NCBI RefSeq assembly: GCF_045862745.1
Contig: NZ_BQXN01000011.1
Span: 1 to 64,000 of the forward strand
Direction: 5' to 3'
From: Furfurilactobacillus entadae
GTDB lineage: Bacteria; Bacillota; Bacilli; Lactobacillales; Lactobacillaceae
Length of the DNA stretch: 64,000 nt
Shown here: positions 33,301 through 41,455 of the stretch, one piece after another
Layout: each line of letters starts with the position of its first letter
Numbering within the stretch: position 1 is the stretch's first letter
The notes under the pieces: generated by a model
Seen by the model: only the letters and a program-made list of their open reading frames with translations
Told to the model about the DNA's origin: nothing
Database searches by the model: none
Position numbers and translations under genes: made by a program

Positions 33301-34146
33301 TTAATTCTTATCAGCATGGCCATTTTTCGGCAGGTCGATCACAATTCGGTAACCCGTCTCCGTAGCCTCTTCATGTACGTGCACCGTTAACCCCGTGTCC
33401 CGAATCATTTTCGTTGATTCCTTGATGGTGTTAACTGCGATTCGTGTGTCAGAGGTGAGCCCCCGGAGCCGTTTCTTAGGCCGCCGTGGCGCCACTGGTT
33501 CATCGTTTGTCATGTCCCGCACGAGCCGTTCCGTCGCTTGAACATTGAGGTGGTGAGTCTCAATTTGTCCAAGTGCTTCCCGTTGTTGTGCCGGATTCAG
33601 CGGCAGTAACGCGCGCCCGTGACGTTCTGACAAGCGCCGTTCATTGATTGCTACTAGAACAGGGTCACTTAGCTTTAATAACCGAAGCTTGTTTGCAACA
33701 GCTGACTGGCTCTTACCAACCCCGGCAGCTAGTTGCGTTTGCGTCAAATTATTGAGCGTCATCAGCCGTTGATAGGCTTGTGCTTCTTCAACCGCTGTCA
33801 ATTCTTCACGCTGTAAGTTTTCAATCAGCGCAAGTGAGGCCGTTTCCTGATCGTCCATTTTCTCAACAATCGCAGAAATAGTGGTCCACTCCAACGATGT
33901 AACGGCCCGAAAACGCCGTTCGCCGGCAATGATTTCATACTTTTCCGGTTCGTATTCACGCAAAATGATCGGTTGTAACAAGCCATGATCATGAATCGTT
34001 TGTGCAAGTTCCGCAATCGCGTGCTCATCAAAGATCCGGCGTGGTTGGTACCGGTTCGGAATGATTGCAGCTAACGGAATCTGTTCCACCCTTTGTTGCG
34101 GTGTCTCGTCATCCTTACTGCGGTTCCCAAAAATTGAAAATGCCAT
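33301..34146 (-). CDS. noc: Nucleoid occlusion protein Noc (ParB family)
   Basis: 281 residues. Starts with MAFSIFGNRSK, matching the amphipathic membrane-targeting helix of Noc, followed by IPNRYQPRRIF, GERRFRA and a ParB-type HTH (LTQTQLAAGVGKSQSAVANKL). Noc binds its own sites and keeps the division septum off the nucleoid. The position directly downstream of rsmG and the N-terminal FGNR-type helix separate it from the neighbouring ParB. Confidence 0.93.
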   Translation of the reverse strand: MAFSIFGNRSKDDETPQQRVEQIPLAAIIPNRYQPRRIFDEHAIAELAQTIHDHGLLQPIILREYEPEKYEIIAGERRFRAVTSLEWTTISAIVEKMDDQETASLALIENLQREELTAVEEAQAYQRLMTLNNLTQTQLAAGVGKSQSAVANKLRLLKLSDPVLVAINERRLSERHGRALLPLNPAQQREALGQIETHHLNVQATERLVRDMTNDEPVAPRRPKKRLRGLTSDTRIAVNTIKESTKMIRDTGLTVHVHEEATETGYRIVIDLPKNGHADKN

Positions 34147-34172
34147 TGGCTCCCCGTTCCTTTCACAAAAAC

Positions 34173-34904
34173 TTACTGATTGGTCAGTGGTTCTTTATTT
34201 GGCGTCCCTGGACGCCGCGGGTAACGGTTTGGCGTTGCCTTAACCTTATCGATCACGATGATCTCCCGGGGGTCAGCTGACACCGGCAATTCGAATTGAT
34301 ACTGTGCGCCAACCTTGCCACCCAACGTGTGGATCGCAAACGTTGCCTGACGTAGCTCTTCATTGGCGCCACTGGCCTTCATTGCTAGCAACCGTCCGCC
34401 CACCTTAACTAATGGCAAGCATAGTTCGCTCATCACGCTCATCCGCGCTAAGGCACGCCCTGTAACGTAATCAAATGCCTCTCGTTGCGGTGACTTTTTC
34501 CCGCCAGCTGTTTCAGCACGATCATGGATCAACGTTACGTTGGTTAGGCCTAACGTATCAACCAATTCCTGAAGGAACCCGATCCGCTTGTTCAGTGAAT
34601 CGATGATTGTGACTTTCAACTGGGGAAACATAATCTTTAAAGGCAACGACGGAAAGCCCGCACCAGCACCAACATCACATAGCGTGGCGGCTTGTGTTTG
34701 AAGTTCTGGAACGGTCAACGCAACGGTTAGTGAATCGTAAAAATGCTTAAGGTACACATCATCACGCGCCGTAATGGTCGTCAGGTTAAACTTCTCGTTT
34801 GTTTCGATCAATAAACTAAAGTACGTGGCAAACTGGGCTAACTGTTTGTCCGTAATGATAACACCGTGATCAGCAAGAGCTGCGGCGAACTGTTCTGGAT
34901 TCAT
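34173..34904 (-). CDS. rsmG: 16S rRNA (guanine527-N7)-methyltransferase RsmG
   Basis: 243 residues from an ATG at 34904, preceded by AAGGAG with 5-base spacing; an upstream ATG at 34934 would add ten residues without a ribosome binding site. SAM-binding motif LCDVGAGAGFPSLPLKI and the family motif NLTTITARDDVYLKHFYDSL are present. It methylates G527 of 16S rRNA. Usually follows mnmG in other Firmicutes; here the upstream gene is VanZ with its own terminator, so the cluster starts at rsmG. Confidence 0.96.
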   Translation of the reverse strand: MNPEQFAAALADHGVIITDKQLAQFATYFSLLIETNEKFNLTTITARDDVYLKHFYDSLTVALTVPELQTQAATLCDVGAGAGFPSLPLKIMFPQLKVTIIDSLNKRIGFLQELVDTLGLTNVTLIHDRAETAGGKKSPQREAFDYVTGRALARMSVMSELCLPLVKVGGRLLAMKASGANEELRQATFAIHTLGGKVGAQYQFELPVSADPREIIVIDKVKATPNRYPRRPGTPNKEPLTNQ

Positions 34905-34919
34905 ATTTACTCCTTCAAT

Positions 34920-34941
34920 GTGAAACAACTGCATGTTTCAC
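34920..34941. promoter_or_regulatory. Inverted repeat related to parS half-sites upstream of rsmG
   Basis: GTGAAACA and TGTTTCAC, separated by actgca, form a perfect 8-bp inverted repeat directly before the rsmG ribosome binding site. These are the two halves of the known parS consensus TGTTTCACGTGAAACA but in the opposite arrangement. Could be a weak ParB/Noc site, an autoregulatory operator, or chance. Confidence 0.4.
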
Positions 34942-34971
34942 GTTCCTAACCAGTTTACCTAAAAAACCGCA

Positions 34972-35039
34972 ATAAAACAACCGCCAGCAACACGACTCAC
35001 AAGGCTTATCGCCCCGTCAGACCATGCCATCGCGGTTGT
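34972..35039 (-). terminator. Possible terminator after the VanZ gene
   Basis: ACAACCGC (34977-34984) pairs with GCGGTTGT (35032-35039) across a 47-base loop, followed on the minus strand by TTTTATT. The long loop makes this a weak call. Confidence 0.4.
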
Positions 35040-35072
35040 CATTTAAGATCACATTTTAATTACGTTTTTAAA

Positions 35073-35627
35073 TTAAAGTCGTCGCCAAATTGCGAGGCCA
35101 CCCGTTAGCAACAACCAGCCAATTATCCCACCAATTGTGTTTAGCAATAAATCATTTAAATCAAACGTCCGGTCGCCCAAATTAAAGAAGTTCATCACTA
35201 GCTGGGTGCACTCAATAAATAATGACGTTCCGAAGGCCAACGCCACAGATCGCGAAAAGCGCCGTAATTGCAGCGCCAGTCCACCTGCAAGCAAGGTTAG
35301 TGGCGTCAACATCAACCCGTTACCAATGATTTGATAGAGGCTCGTTGGCTGTTGCCAGTTGTACCACAGCGCCAGTGGATGTGTGGCAATCGCCCCCTGA
35401 AACGTGTACCCACTCGCTGCCAACGTTTCAGCATTCGCACTTAAATTAATTGGGAAAAGGGTCATATCAAATAGCAGCCACAGATACCCGCACAGAACCA
35501 GTTCAAACGTAAGCCGTGCAAACGTCATTCGATCGTGCCGCCGATCCTGAATGACCCAGCAGATAAAAATAATTGTTAGTGGGATCACTAAAATTGTGCT
35601 CGTGAGCAAGCCATGTTCATCAAACAT
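35073..35627 (-). CDS. VanZ family membrane protein
   Basis: 184 residues with about five membrane segments. The VanZ pattern is clear at ~145-175: SLFIECTQL, then DRTFDLNDLLLNTIGGIIGW. VanZ-like proteins are linked with teicoplanin resistance in enterococci, but most genomic copies have no proven role. The gene is transcribed in the same direction as rsmG but probably as a separate unit. Confidence 0.85.
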   Translation of the reverse strand: MFDEHGLLTSTILVIPLTIIFICWVIQDRRHDRMTFARLTFELVLCGYLWLLFDMTLFPINLSANAETLAASGYTFQGAIATHPLALWYNWQQPTSLYQIIGNGLMLTPLTLLAGGLALQLRRFSRSVALAFGTSLFIECTQLVMNFFNLGDRTFDLNDLLLNTIGGIIGWLLLTGGLAIWRRL

Positions 35628-35743
35628 TACGTAATCCCCCTTCGTTAGTTTTGTACCACTAGCTTACAGCGTGCGCCAAACTTTGTCTGTTTTCATGGAT
35701 GGTCTTGATAAATTTATAAATAAGTCGGCCACACCGTGCGCCA

Positions 35744-35782
35744 ACATAAAAGGACCGTCACGCATTTAGCGGACGGCCCTTA
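35744..35782 (-). terminator. Terminator after the nucleoside transporter gene
   Basis: An 11-bp stem with one mismatch (35749-35759 with 35772-35782) is followed on the minus strand by TTTTATGTT. It lies about 40 bases after the stop codon. Confidence 0.8.
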
Positions 35783-35820
35783 TCTGTGAATCATGTAATT
35801 GCGATATCTAATGATCTAGC

Positions 35821-37098
35821 TTACCAAACGAATAAGCCGACCATCCCAGCAGAGAGTAATGAAACTAAGATTCCTGATAATAGCATGTAACCAACGTTGC
35901 TAGAAACCATGTCGTTCTTCTTCTTGTCAACCATTCCCTTGAAGGCACCGATGATCATCCCGGTTGTCCCAAAGTTGGCAAATGATGTTAAGAAGACTGT
36001 CAATACGGCTTGGTAATGCTTTGGGAAATGTTCGATCTTTCCCGTTAATTCACCCATGACAACGAATTCGTTGGTAACTAACTTAAGACCCATCATTTGT
36101 GAGAAGTCCCAGGCAGTATGGAAGTTCAATCCCATCAACCAAGCAGGGATGAACATGATTACACCAAGGATACTTTCCAATGATAATGGCTTCCAGATCA
36201 AACCAAGCAATTGGTCAATCAAGGCAGCCAAGGCAACGAACGCAATAACGTTCGCTGTGATGATCAAAATCAACGTCCCGGCACCAAGGATGGAGTCACC
36301 CAAGAATGAGAAGAATGGTTCGCGCTTCCCGTTTGGTTGAACGTCCCCAGCTTCTTCAGCAGCAACGGCACTTTCGTCGTCTTCGCCACCAACAACACCA
36401 ATCTTGGCGATGGTGTCTTCTTCAGGAGTAACTTCGATTGGGTTCAGCATGTTCGTAACGATCAATGCGTTGATACAGTTCAACGGAACGGCAGTTAACA
36501 CGAATTGACCGGGAACCATTTGAACGTAGGCCCCTAAGATTGATGCCGTCACACAACTCATGGACATCATGGCTAAGGTAACGTCACGTTCAGCCTTCAT
36601 CGTCTTCAATTGTAACTTGGAAACAGCCAATGCTTCAGTGTTTCCTAAGAACATCATTTCAACGGCGAAGAATGATTCGAACTTTGGTTGGCCCGTAATG
36701 AAGCTTAAGCCACGACCGATCCATTTGATGATCCATGGTAAAATCCCAATGTACGTCAAGATGTCGAACATTGGCACGATCAGCAGGATTGGTAACAGTG
36801 AACTCGTAATGAAGTTCACTGGTGCTGGATGAGTCCCTGTGGCCCCAACCCAGTTTGGCAATGCAAAGTTAATCCCCTTGTATGCCACTTGAACCAACCA
36901 TGTAAACCCATCGGCAGCGCCCTTAACACCGGCTTGACCAGCTTTGAAACTAGTTAATAACCAGGCAATGACTAAGTTTAAGACAACCATGATACCAACG
37001 GAACGCCACTTGATTTTTGAGCGGTTCTTTGACAAAGCCCAAGCGATGGCTAAGTAAATAATGACACCCGCAATGTTGATGAAAATATATGGATTCAT
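35821..37098 (-). CDS. Concentrative nucleoside transporter (NupC/CNT family)
   Basis: 425 residues, typical for the family. Conserved CNT features: N-terminal hydrophobic helices, TSSLLPILLIVPMFDIL, the segment FFAVEMMFLGNTEALAVSKLQ corresponding to the G-x-TE nucleoside-binding loop, and FLTSFANFGTTGMIIGAF near the C-terminus. A ~40-residue acidic insert (EDDESAVAAEEAG) forms a soluble loop around residue 250. It imports nucleosides with protons or sodium. Nup naming beyond family level is not justified. Confidence 0.92.
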   Translation of the reverse strand: MNPYIFINIAGVIIYLAIAWALSKNRSKIKWRSVGIMVVLNLVIAWLLTSFKAGQAGVKGAADGFTWLVQVAYKGINFALPNWVGATGTHPAPVNFITSSLLPILLIVPMFDILTYIGILPWIIKWIGRGLSFITGQPKFESFFAVEMMFLGNTEALAVSKLQLKTMKAERDVTLAMMSMSCVTASILGAYVQMVPGQFVLTAVPLNCINALIVTNMLNPIEVTPEEDTIAKIGVVGGEDDESAVAAEEAGDVQPNGKREPFFSFLGDSILGAGTLILIITANVIAFVALAALIDQLLGLIWKPLSLESILGVIMFIPAWLMGLNFHTAWDFSQMMGLKLVTNEFVVMGELTGKIEHFPKHYQAVLTVFLTSFANFGTTGMIIGAFKGMVDKKKNDMVSSNVGYMLLSGILVSLLSAGMVGLFVW

Positions 37099-37179
37099 CA
37101 GAATATGTCCTTCTTTCTAAAATGATGGAAAATAATATGTTGAGTCTAAATGCGCCCATTTAAGCTCTGCTACTGGTTT

Positions 37180-37198
37180 CACCGCGGTAACCGCGGTG
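37180..37198. promoter_or_regulatory. 19-bp palindrome in the nucleoside transporter leader
   Basis: CACCGCGGT-a-ACCGCGGTG is a perfect 9-bp inverted repeat around one base, located ~82 bases before the transporter start and downstream of its candidate promoter. It is GC-rich in an AT-rich region, so either an operator or a stable leader hairpin. Confidence 0.6.
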
Positions 37199-37324
37199 CT
37201 GATATCAACAATCACACTCCTCCCTCAGTTGTCGAGCCACCTAAATAAATAAAGTTCACACAATAATGGCAGTGTAATAACCACCCATAAATGGCACAAG
37301 AAGGCGGCTCTTCCCGACCAATTA

Positions 37325-37353
37325 ATAGTACCGTTAAACGGCCAAAGTGTAAA
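37325..37353 (-). promoter_or_regulatory. Candidate promoter of the nucleoside transporter gene
   Basis: Minus strand TTTACA (37348-37353), 17-base spacer, TACTAT (37325-37330). It would give a leader of about 220 bases that includes the 19-bp palindrome. Confidence 0.45.
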
Positions 37354-37416
37354 CATTGTTTCACTTCACAAAGCACATTTTAATTTTTACACCGGTTTCA
37401 CGAAATTTAAAAGTTA

Positions 37417-37431
37417 TTGAAACCGTTTACC
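37417..37431. promoter_or_regulatory. Candidate CcpA (cre) site
   Basis: TTGAAACCGTTTACC matches the cre consensus WTGNAANCGNWNNCW at 14 of 15 positions. It lies upstream of the candidate promoter of the nucleoside transporter and of the LysR gene, so it may couple nucleoside uptake to carbon catabolite control. Confidence 0.5.
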
Positions 37432-37689
37432 AACAGCAATTTCCGAACATCGACTCATTAAATATTATTTTAATTATTTTCTCACTTGGTTAAACATTTT
37501 ACGTTGCGTCAAGAAAGGGATTCACCCCAAATTTGCGGTTCATCCACCAGTAATGGTTAATTCTTCAGTCGTCCAACAGTTAACTCCATCATAGCTATGC
37601 TCAGTAACTTTTGGAAAGGACGGCTGCTTTTGCTTTTAACAACTTCCTGCTACACTCGAAGTAACGTCCCCTCTGGAAAGGAGTTTGTC

Positions 37690-38589
37690 ATGGCCGCTTC
37701 TTCATTTGCTTACCAAGTTTTTGTGACCGTCGTTGCAAAGCAGACATTTCTTGCCGCTGCGGAAACGTTAAACATTACGCCTAGCGCTGTCAGTCACTCG
37801 ATCAATCAATTGGAAACCCAGCTCGGTTTTCCACTGTTCATTCGCAGTCGTACTGGCGTGACCCTCACCGCAAACGGCCAGACCGTATACCCCGTCATCC
37901 AGGACGTTTTAAATGCGGAAGCGCGGCTTGTTCAAGAAGCCGACCACATTAACGGCCTGACCAGTGGGACGGTCAAAATTGGCGCCTTTTCCTCCGTTAT
38001 GTTGAACTGGCTGCCAGAAATCATTCGTGATTTTCACCAGCGGTATCCAGACATCAACGTTAGCGTTTATCAAGGGCGGTTTAACGACATCGCCGAACGC
38101 GTTCGTTTGGGCCTCCTTGATATTGGCTTTTCCGCACTCCCCATCACGCAGGCGGTTCAGCTTCATCCGTTGGTGAAGGATGAAATTTTCTGCATTACCC
38201 CAAAAGACTTCACACCAAAAAACGGCCACGTCATGACAAGTGCCGACGTGGCCGATAAAACGTTTATTTTGCAGCAATCCGATTATGATCGTGATACCAA
38301 GTTAACCCTTGACCGGTATGATGTAACACCAAATTCACTGTTTTATTCTGTTGATGACGCTTCGATCATCTCAATGGTTGAGGCGGGGCTTGGCTTCGGT
38401 GTCCTGCCTAACCTGGCCCTTCAACGGATTTCCGGCAACGTGAACATCTACCCGTTTGACGAGCCTCATTACCGAACACTCTGTGTGGTGGCAAATCAAG
38501 CACTGGCAAATACGCCCACCACGGCCAAAATGTTGGCTACGATTCACACCCATTTGGCCGCCCGCTATCAAACAGACCTGCTCTGGTAA
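37690..38589 (+). CDS. LysR family transcriptional regulator
   Basis: 299 residues from the ATG at 37690, which has AAAGGAG 6 bases upstream; a longer reading frame from 37597 has no such site. N-terminal winged HTH (TFLAAAETLNITPSAVSHSINQLETQLG) and a C-terminal effector-binding domain (starting near GTVKIGAFSS). The gene is divergent from the nucleoside transporter and convergent with the TetR gene. LysR proteins often regulate a divergent neighbour, making the transporter a candidate target; the effector is unknown. Confidence 0.9.
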   Translation: MAASSFAYQVFVTVVAKQTFLAAAETLNITPSAVSHSINQLETQLGFPLFIRSRTGVTLTANGQTVYPVIQDVLNAEARLVQEADHINGLTSGTVKIGAFSSVMLNWLPEIIRDFHQRYPDINVSVYQGRFNDIAERVRLGLLDIGFSALPITQAVQLHPLVKDEIFCITPKDFTPKNGHVMTSADVADKTFILQQSDYDRDTKLTLDRYDVTPNSLFYSVDDASIISMVEAGLGFGVLPNLALQRISGNVNIYPFDEPHYRTLCVVANQALANTPTTAKMLATIHTHLAARYQTDLLW

Positions 38590-38591
38590 CG

Positions 38592-39173
38592 TTATGGTCT
38601 TTTCAATCCAGCCATAATCATCTCAATCACACCGCTTAACGGTGACCGAACCGGATCCGCTTGGTTCATCCGAATCGCCTGTGCATAGCTCACAATGGTG
38701 GACAGCCCCATCCCAAGTAACACGTTCGGGCTCATTGGGCGCAGTTCACCTGAGGCGATTCCTTTCTTAACCTCGTCTTCGATGTATTTGAAATCAAGAA
38801 ACGTTTCTTCGTGATCCATTTCTAGCGTGGATAAGATCGGCGAATATTCAATCTGAACGATCAAAGACGTTGCTACTGGTTGATCCGTTGCAAACTGATA
38901 CAGCGACCGAAGAAACATTTCAATGTTAACCAACGGTCCAGCAGACGCATCAAAATACGCCAGCAGGTAATCGATCATCAATTGCTTCGCGCTTAAAAAC
39001 GTTTGTTTGATCAAATCGTCCTTGTTTTTAAAGTAAATGTAGATGTTAGACTGGGAGATTCCCACCGCGGTTGCCACCTTTGCCATCGTGACACCACTGA
39101 TTCCAACAGTAATTATCATGGTTGCGGTCGCATCAATAATGCGCTGCCGTCTTTCATCATTTTTCTCTCGCAT
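38592..39173 (-). CDS. TetR family transcriptional regulator
   Basis: 193 residues from the ATG at 39173 (start MREKNDERRQRI). Other in-frame starts up to 39212 exist and no strong ribosome binding site settles the choice. HTH at ~20-50: GVTMAKVATAVGISQSNIYIYFKNKDDL. The C-terminal ligand domain is not recognisable. Divergent from the SDR gene, with two perfect or near-perfect palindromes between them, which makes the SDR gene and the regulator itself the likely targets. Confidence 0.88.
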   Translation of the reverse strand: MREKNDERRQRIIDATATMIITVGISGVTMAKVATAVGISQSNIYIYFKNKDDLIKQTFLSAKQLMIDYLLAYFDASAGPLVNIEMFLRSLYQFATDQPVATSLIVQIEYSPILSTLEMDHEETFLDFKYIEDEVKKGIASGELRPMSPNVLLGMGLSTIVSYAQAIRMNQADPVRSPLSGVIEMIMAGLKRP

Positions 39174-39235
39174 ATTATTCACTATAAAAAAATTCCCATT
39201 CTCCGTCAACAATAAAATCTTTTATTATCAAGCAT

Positions 39236-39264
39236 TTGACAAAGAACGTTCATTCTTTTATACT
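39236..39264 (+). promoter_or_regulatory. Promoter of the SDR gene overlapping a TetR operator
   Basis: TTGACA (39236-39241), 17-base spacer, TATACT (39259-39264). The spacer is almost exactly the palindrome AAAGAACG-TT-CATTCTTT (39241-39258), so a bound repressor would block RNA polymerase. Confidence 0.85.
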
Positions 39265-39310
39265 AGCTTCATCAAGTCGATTATTCAAATCGATTATTTT
39301 TCTACAAAAT

Positions 39311-39330
39311 AAAAGAATGTTCATTCTTTT
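39311..39330. promoter_or_regulatory. Second TetR-type operator palindrome
   Basis: AAAAGAATG-TT-CATTCTTTT is a perfect 9-bp inverted repeat around TT and matches the first operator at all but one base of its core. It lies ~47 bases after the -10 box and directly before the SDR ribosome binding site. Confidence 0.8.
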
Positions 39331-39347
39331 AAAAGGGGCTCATTCAC

Positions 39348-40220
39348 ATGCAACCTAAACCTGTCGCTTTAATTACTGGTGCTTCTTCCGGAATGGGGGC
39401 TGCCGCCGCTAAACAATTTCTTCACGCCGGTTACACCGTGTACGCTGGTGCACGGCACGTCGATAAAATGGCCGACCTTGCCGCACTTGGCATCCACACA
39501 TGCCACCTTGACGTAACGGATGGGGCGTCTAACCAGGCCTTTGTCGACCAAGTGTTAGCTGAGACCGGACGGATCGACGTCCTCATCAACAACGCTGGTT
39601 ACGGGAGTTTTGGTGCGCTAGAAGACGTTTCTTCTGTCGAAGCTAAACGACAATTTGATGTTAACGTTTTTGGCGCCATGAACCTCACCCAGCTAGTCTT
39701 ACCAACCATGCGCCAACAGCATTACGGTAAAATCATCAACAATTCATCTATTGGTGGCCAAATTTACGGAACCCTTGGTGGCTGGTACTTTGCTTCAAAG
39801 CACGCACTGGAGGCGCTTAGTGATACCCTCCGCCTAGAAGTTGCCGACTTCGGCATTGATGTGATCATCATCGAACCAGGTGGAACGAACACCAATTGGG
39901 GCGCCATCGCGGCCGATAACCTCTTGAAGGTAACGCCGCTAGACTCCCCTTATCGGACGGCCGCTGAATCGTTTGGCATGCTCTCTGGTGCTGGTTTTAG
40001 CCGGTCACCAGAGGATCTTGATTACCTCATGTGGAAAACGACAACCATCGCGCACCCAAAGAGTCGTTACCAAGCCAGTTTCGGTGATAAACTTGCGGTT
40101 GTGGCCGCACGGAAACTGTCCTACCGGATGTACGACCGGCTGGCCAAGTTTGCAACTAAGGCAACGGCACGCCATAATGCCGCCAAAACAGCTACTGAAG
40201 GTCACCTCACTAACAATTAA
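39348..40220 (+). CDS. Short-chain dehydrogenase/reductase under TetR control
   Basis: 290 residues. NAD(P)-binding motif TGASSGMG (residues 10-17), NNAG (~82-85), catalytic Ser in NNSSIGGQ and YFASK (Tyr-x-x-x-Lys) at ~146-150. It belongs to the classical SDR group, often annotated as oxidoreductase of retinol-dehydrogenase type. Substrate unknown. It is the only gene on its transcript before the terminator, and the divergent TetR gene suggests induction by a small molecule. Confidence 0.9.
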   Translation: MQPKPVALITGASSGMGAAAAKQFLHAGYTVYAGARHVDKMADLAALGIHTCHLDVTDGASNQAFVDQVLAETGRIDVLINNAGYGSFGALEDVSSVEAKRQFDVNVFGAMNLTQLVLPTMRQQHYGKIINNSSIGGQIYGTLGGWYFASKHALEALSDTLRLEVADFGIDVIIIEPGGTNTNWGAIAADNLLKVTPLDSPYRTAAESFGMLSGAGFSRSPEDLDYLMWKTTTIAHPKSRYQASFGDKLAVVAARKLSYRMYDRLAKFATKATARHNAAKTATEGHLTNN

Positions 40221-40222
40221 AA

Positions 40223-40265
40223 AAAACGGTCCGCCAGCACAAATTTTGTGTTGGCGGACCGTTTT
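40223..40265. terminator. Bidirectional terminator between SDR and lipoate ligase genes
   Basis: A near-perfect stem of ~18 bp (aacggtccgccagcac with its complement) is flanked by A on the left and T on the right, so it can end both convergent transcripts. Confidence 0.9.
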
Positions 40266-40272
40266 TCAATCA

Positions 40273-41298
40273 TCATGATTCATTTTGCCCTTGCTCCGTT
40301 AGCAAGCTCACCAATTCATCCGCGTGAAGGAGCCCAAAGTAACGGGGCACATCAAGCTGATCAAACACCGTCGTTACCGCGGCTTTATCATACTGCACGC
40401 CAACCAATGCCGTTTCGACATCGTGAATATCTGCCTGCCCAAAGAAATCACCCGTGATCTGCATCGCTTTAATGTGACCGGCCGTTACATCAAAGGCAAA
40501 CATAACGGTTCCTGCGTCAAAATGACGGCGGCGGGTCACACTAAAGGCTGGTGATTCGCCGTAAATCCAGTCCCAATTCTTAAAGTAGCGGTCCTCCAGG
40601 TCATGAATACCTGCCCACGCTTCGTCATCCAGTTTATAAGCATGTGCGACTGTCAAATCTGAAACACCGAGAATTTTCTTCGCTAACGTATCCCGAAATG
40701 CTTCAATGCTGAGGTGTTGTTCAGCTGAATCAAAGAACGGTTTCAGGTTTGTGACCCGACTTCTAACGGATTTGATTCCCTTTGATGCCATCTTGTCTGC
40801 CGGAACGTTTAACGCCTTCGTCAGCACCGATTGATCGACGTCGTACATCAATGTTCCATGTGAAAACAACCGCCCGTTTTCGGCGTGCATGGCGTTCCCA
40901 GAAAACTTACGGCCATCGATCGTGAGATCGTTCCGGCCCGTCATGGCAGCCCCTGTAGCCCCCATCTCATGAAGTGCCTGAATCACAGGATCGGTAAACC
41001 GTTTAAAGTTCCCCACCGCGTCACCATCGTCTTTAGTGATGAAGCTAAAGCTCACGTTTCCTAAGTCATCATAAACGGCCCCACCGCCAGAAGTCCGGCG
41101 TGTCAGGATGATTTCATGCTGGTCCACGTACGCCTGATTGATTTCTGCCAAAACGTTTTGATATCGCCCCACGATGATACATGGTGAATTAATGTAAAAG
41201 TATAAAATCGGTTCATCCAACTGTGCATGTTCCATCAAATAAGTTTCAATTGCCAAGTTTTCTCGAATATCACGGCCTGGACTCACTAGGTACCGCAT
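40273..41298 (-). CDS. lplA: Lipoate-protein ligase A
   Basis: 341 residues from the ATG at 41298 (AAGGGGTGG upstream); an in-frame start ten codons earlier lacks support. Contains the RRTSGGGAVYDDLGN motif that binds the lipoyl-AMP intermediate and the GRKFSGNAMH segment. The C-terminal LplA domain (~255-330) is present. It attaches free lipoate to E2 subunits of dehydrogenase complexes or GcvH. No acceptor protein gene is adjacent. Confidence 0.93.
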   Translation of the reverse strand: MRYLVSPGRDIRENLAIETYLMEHAQLDEPILYFYINSPCIIVGRYQNVLAEINQAYVDQHEIILTRRTSGGGAVYDDLGNVSFSFITKDDGDAVGNFKRFTDPVIQALHEMGATGAAMTGRNDLTIDGRKFSGNAMHAENGRLFSHGTLMYDVDQSVLTKALNVPADKMASKGIKSVRSRVTNLKPFFDSAEQHLSIEAFRDTLAKKILGVSDLTVAHAYKLDDEAWAGIHDLEDRYFKNWDWIYGESPAFSVTRRRHFDAGTVMFAFDVTAGHIKAMQITGDFFGQADIHDVETALVGVQYDKAAVTTVFDQLDVPRYFGLLHADELVSLLTEQGQNES

Positions 41299-41361
41299 GT
41301 GACCACCCCTTACGTTTGATAGGCTCATTGTACGACTTTTCTGGGGCGTTGGAACACCTGC

Positions 41362-41453
41362 CAGTGTATTGTCATCTAACGCAAATAGGGACGCATAGGC
41401 GGTTACCTATGCGTCCCTATTCATGTTATCTGTCCGGGTTTAACCGCACACTG
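41362..41453 (-). repeat. Nested-hairpin intergenic element E3 (shorter, diverged)
   Basis: Directly after the stop codon of the ABC protein gene (minus strand). Outer stem cagtgt (41362-41367) with acactg (41448-41453); inner stem around aatagggacgcatagg with cctatgcgtccctatt. The minus-strand boxes are recognisable but altered (GGTTTAAACC-like in place of GTTTAGGC; GTTAGATGACA kept). Single copy, no tandem arms. Confidence 0.65.
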
Positions 41454-41455
41454 TT

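Noticed and set aside
37597..37689. Longer LysR start at 37597
   Set aside because: LysR proteins begin close to the HTH; AAAGGAG directly precedes the ATG at 37690.
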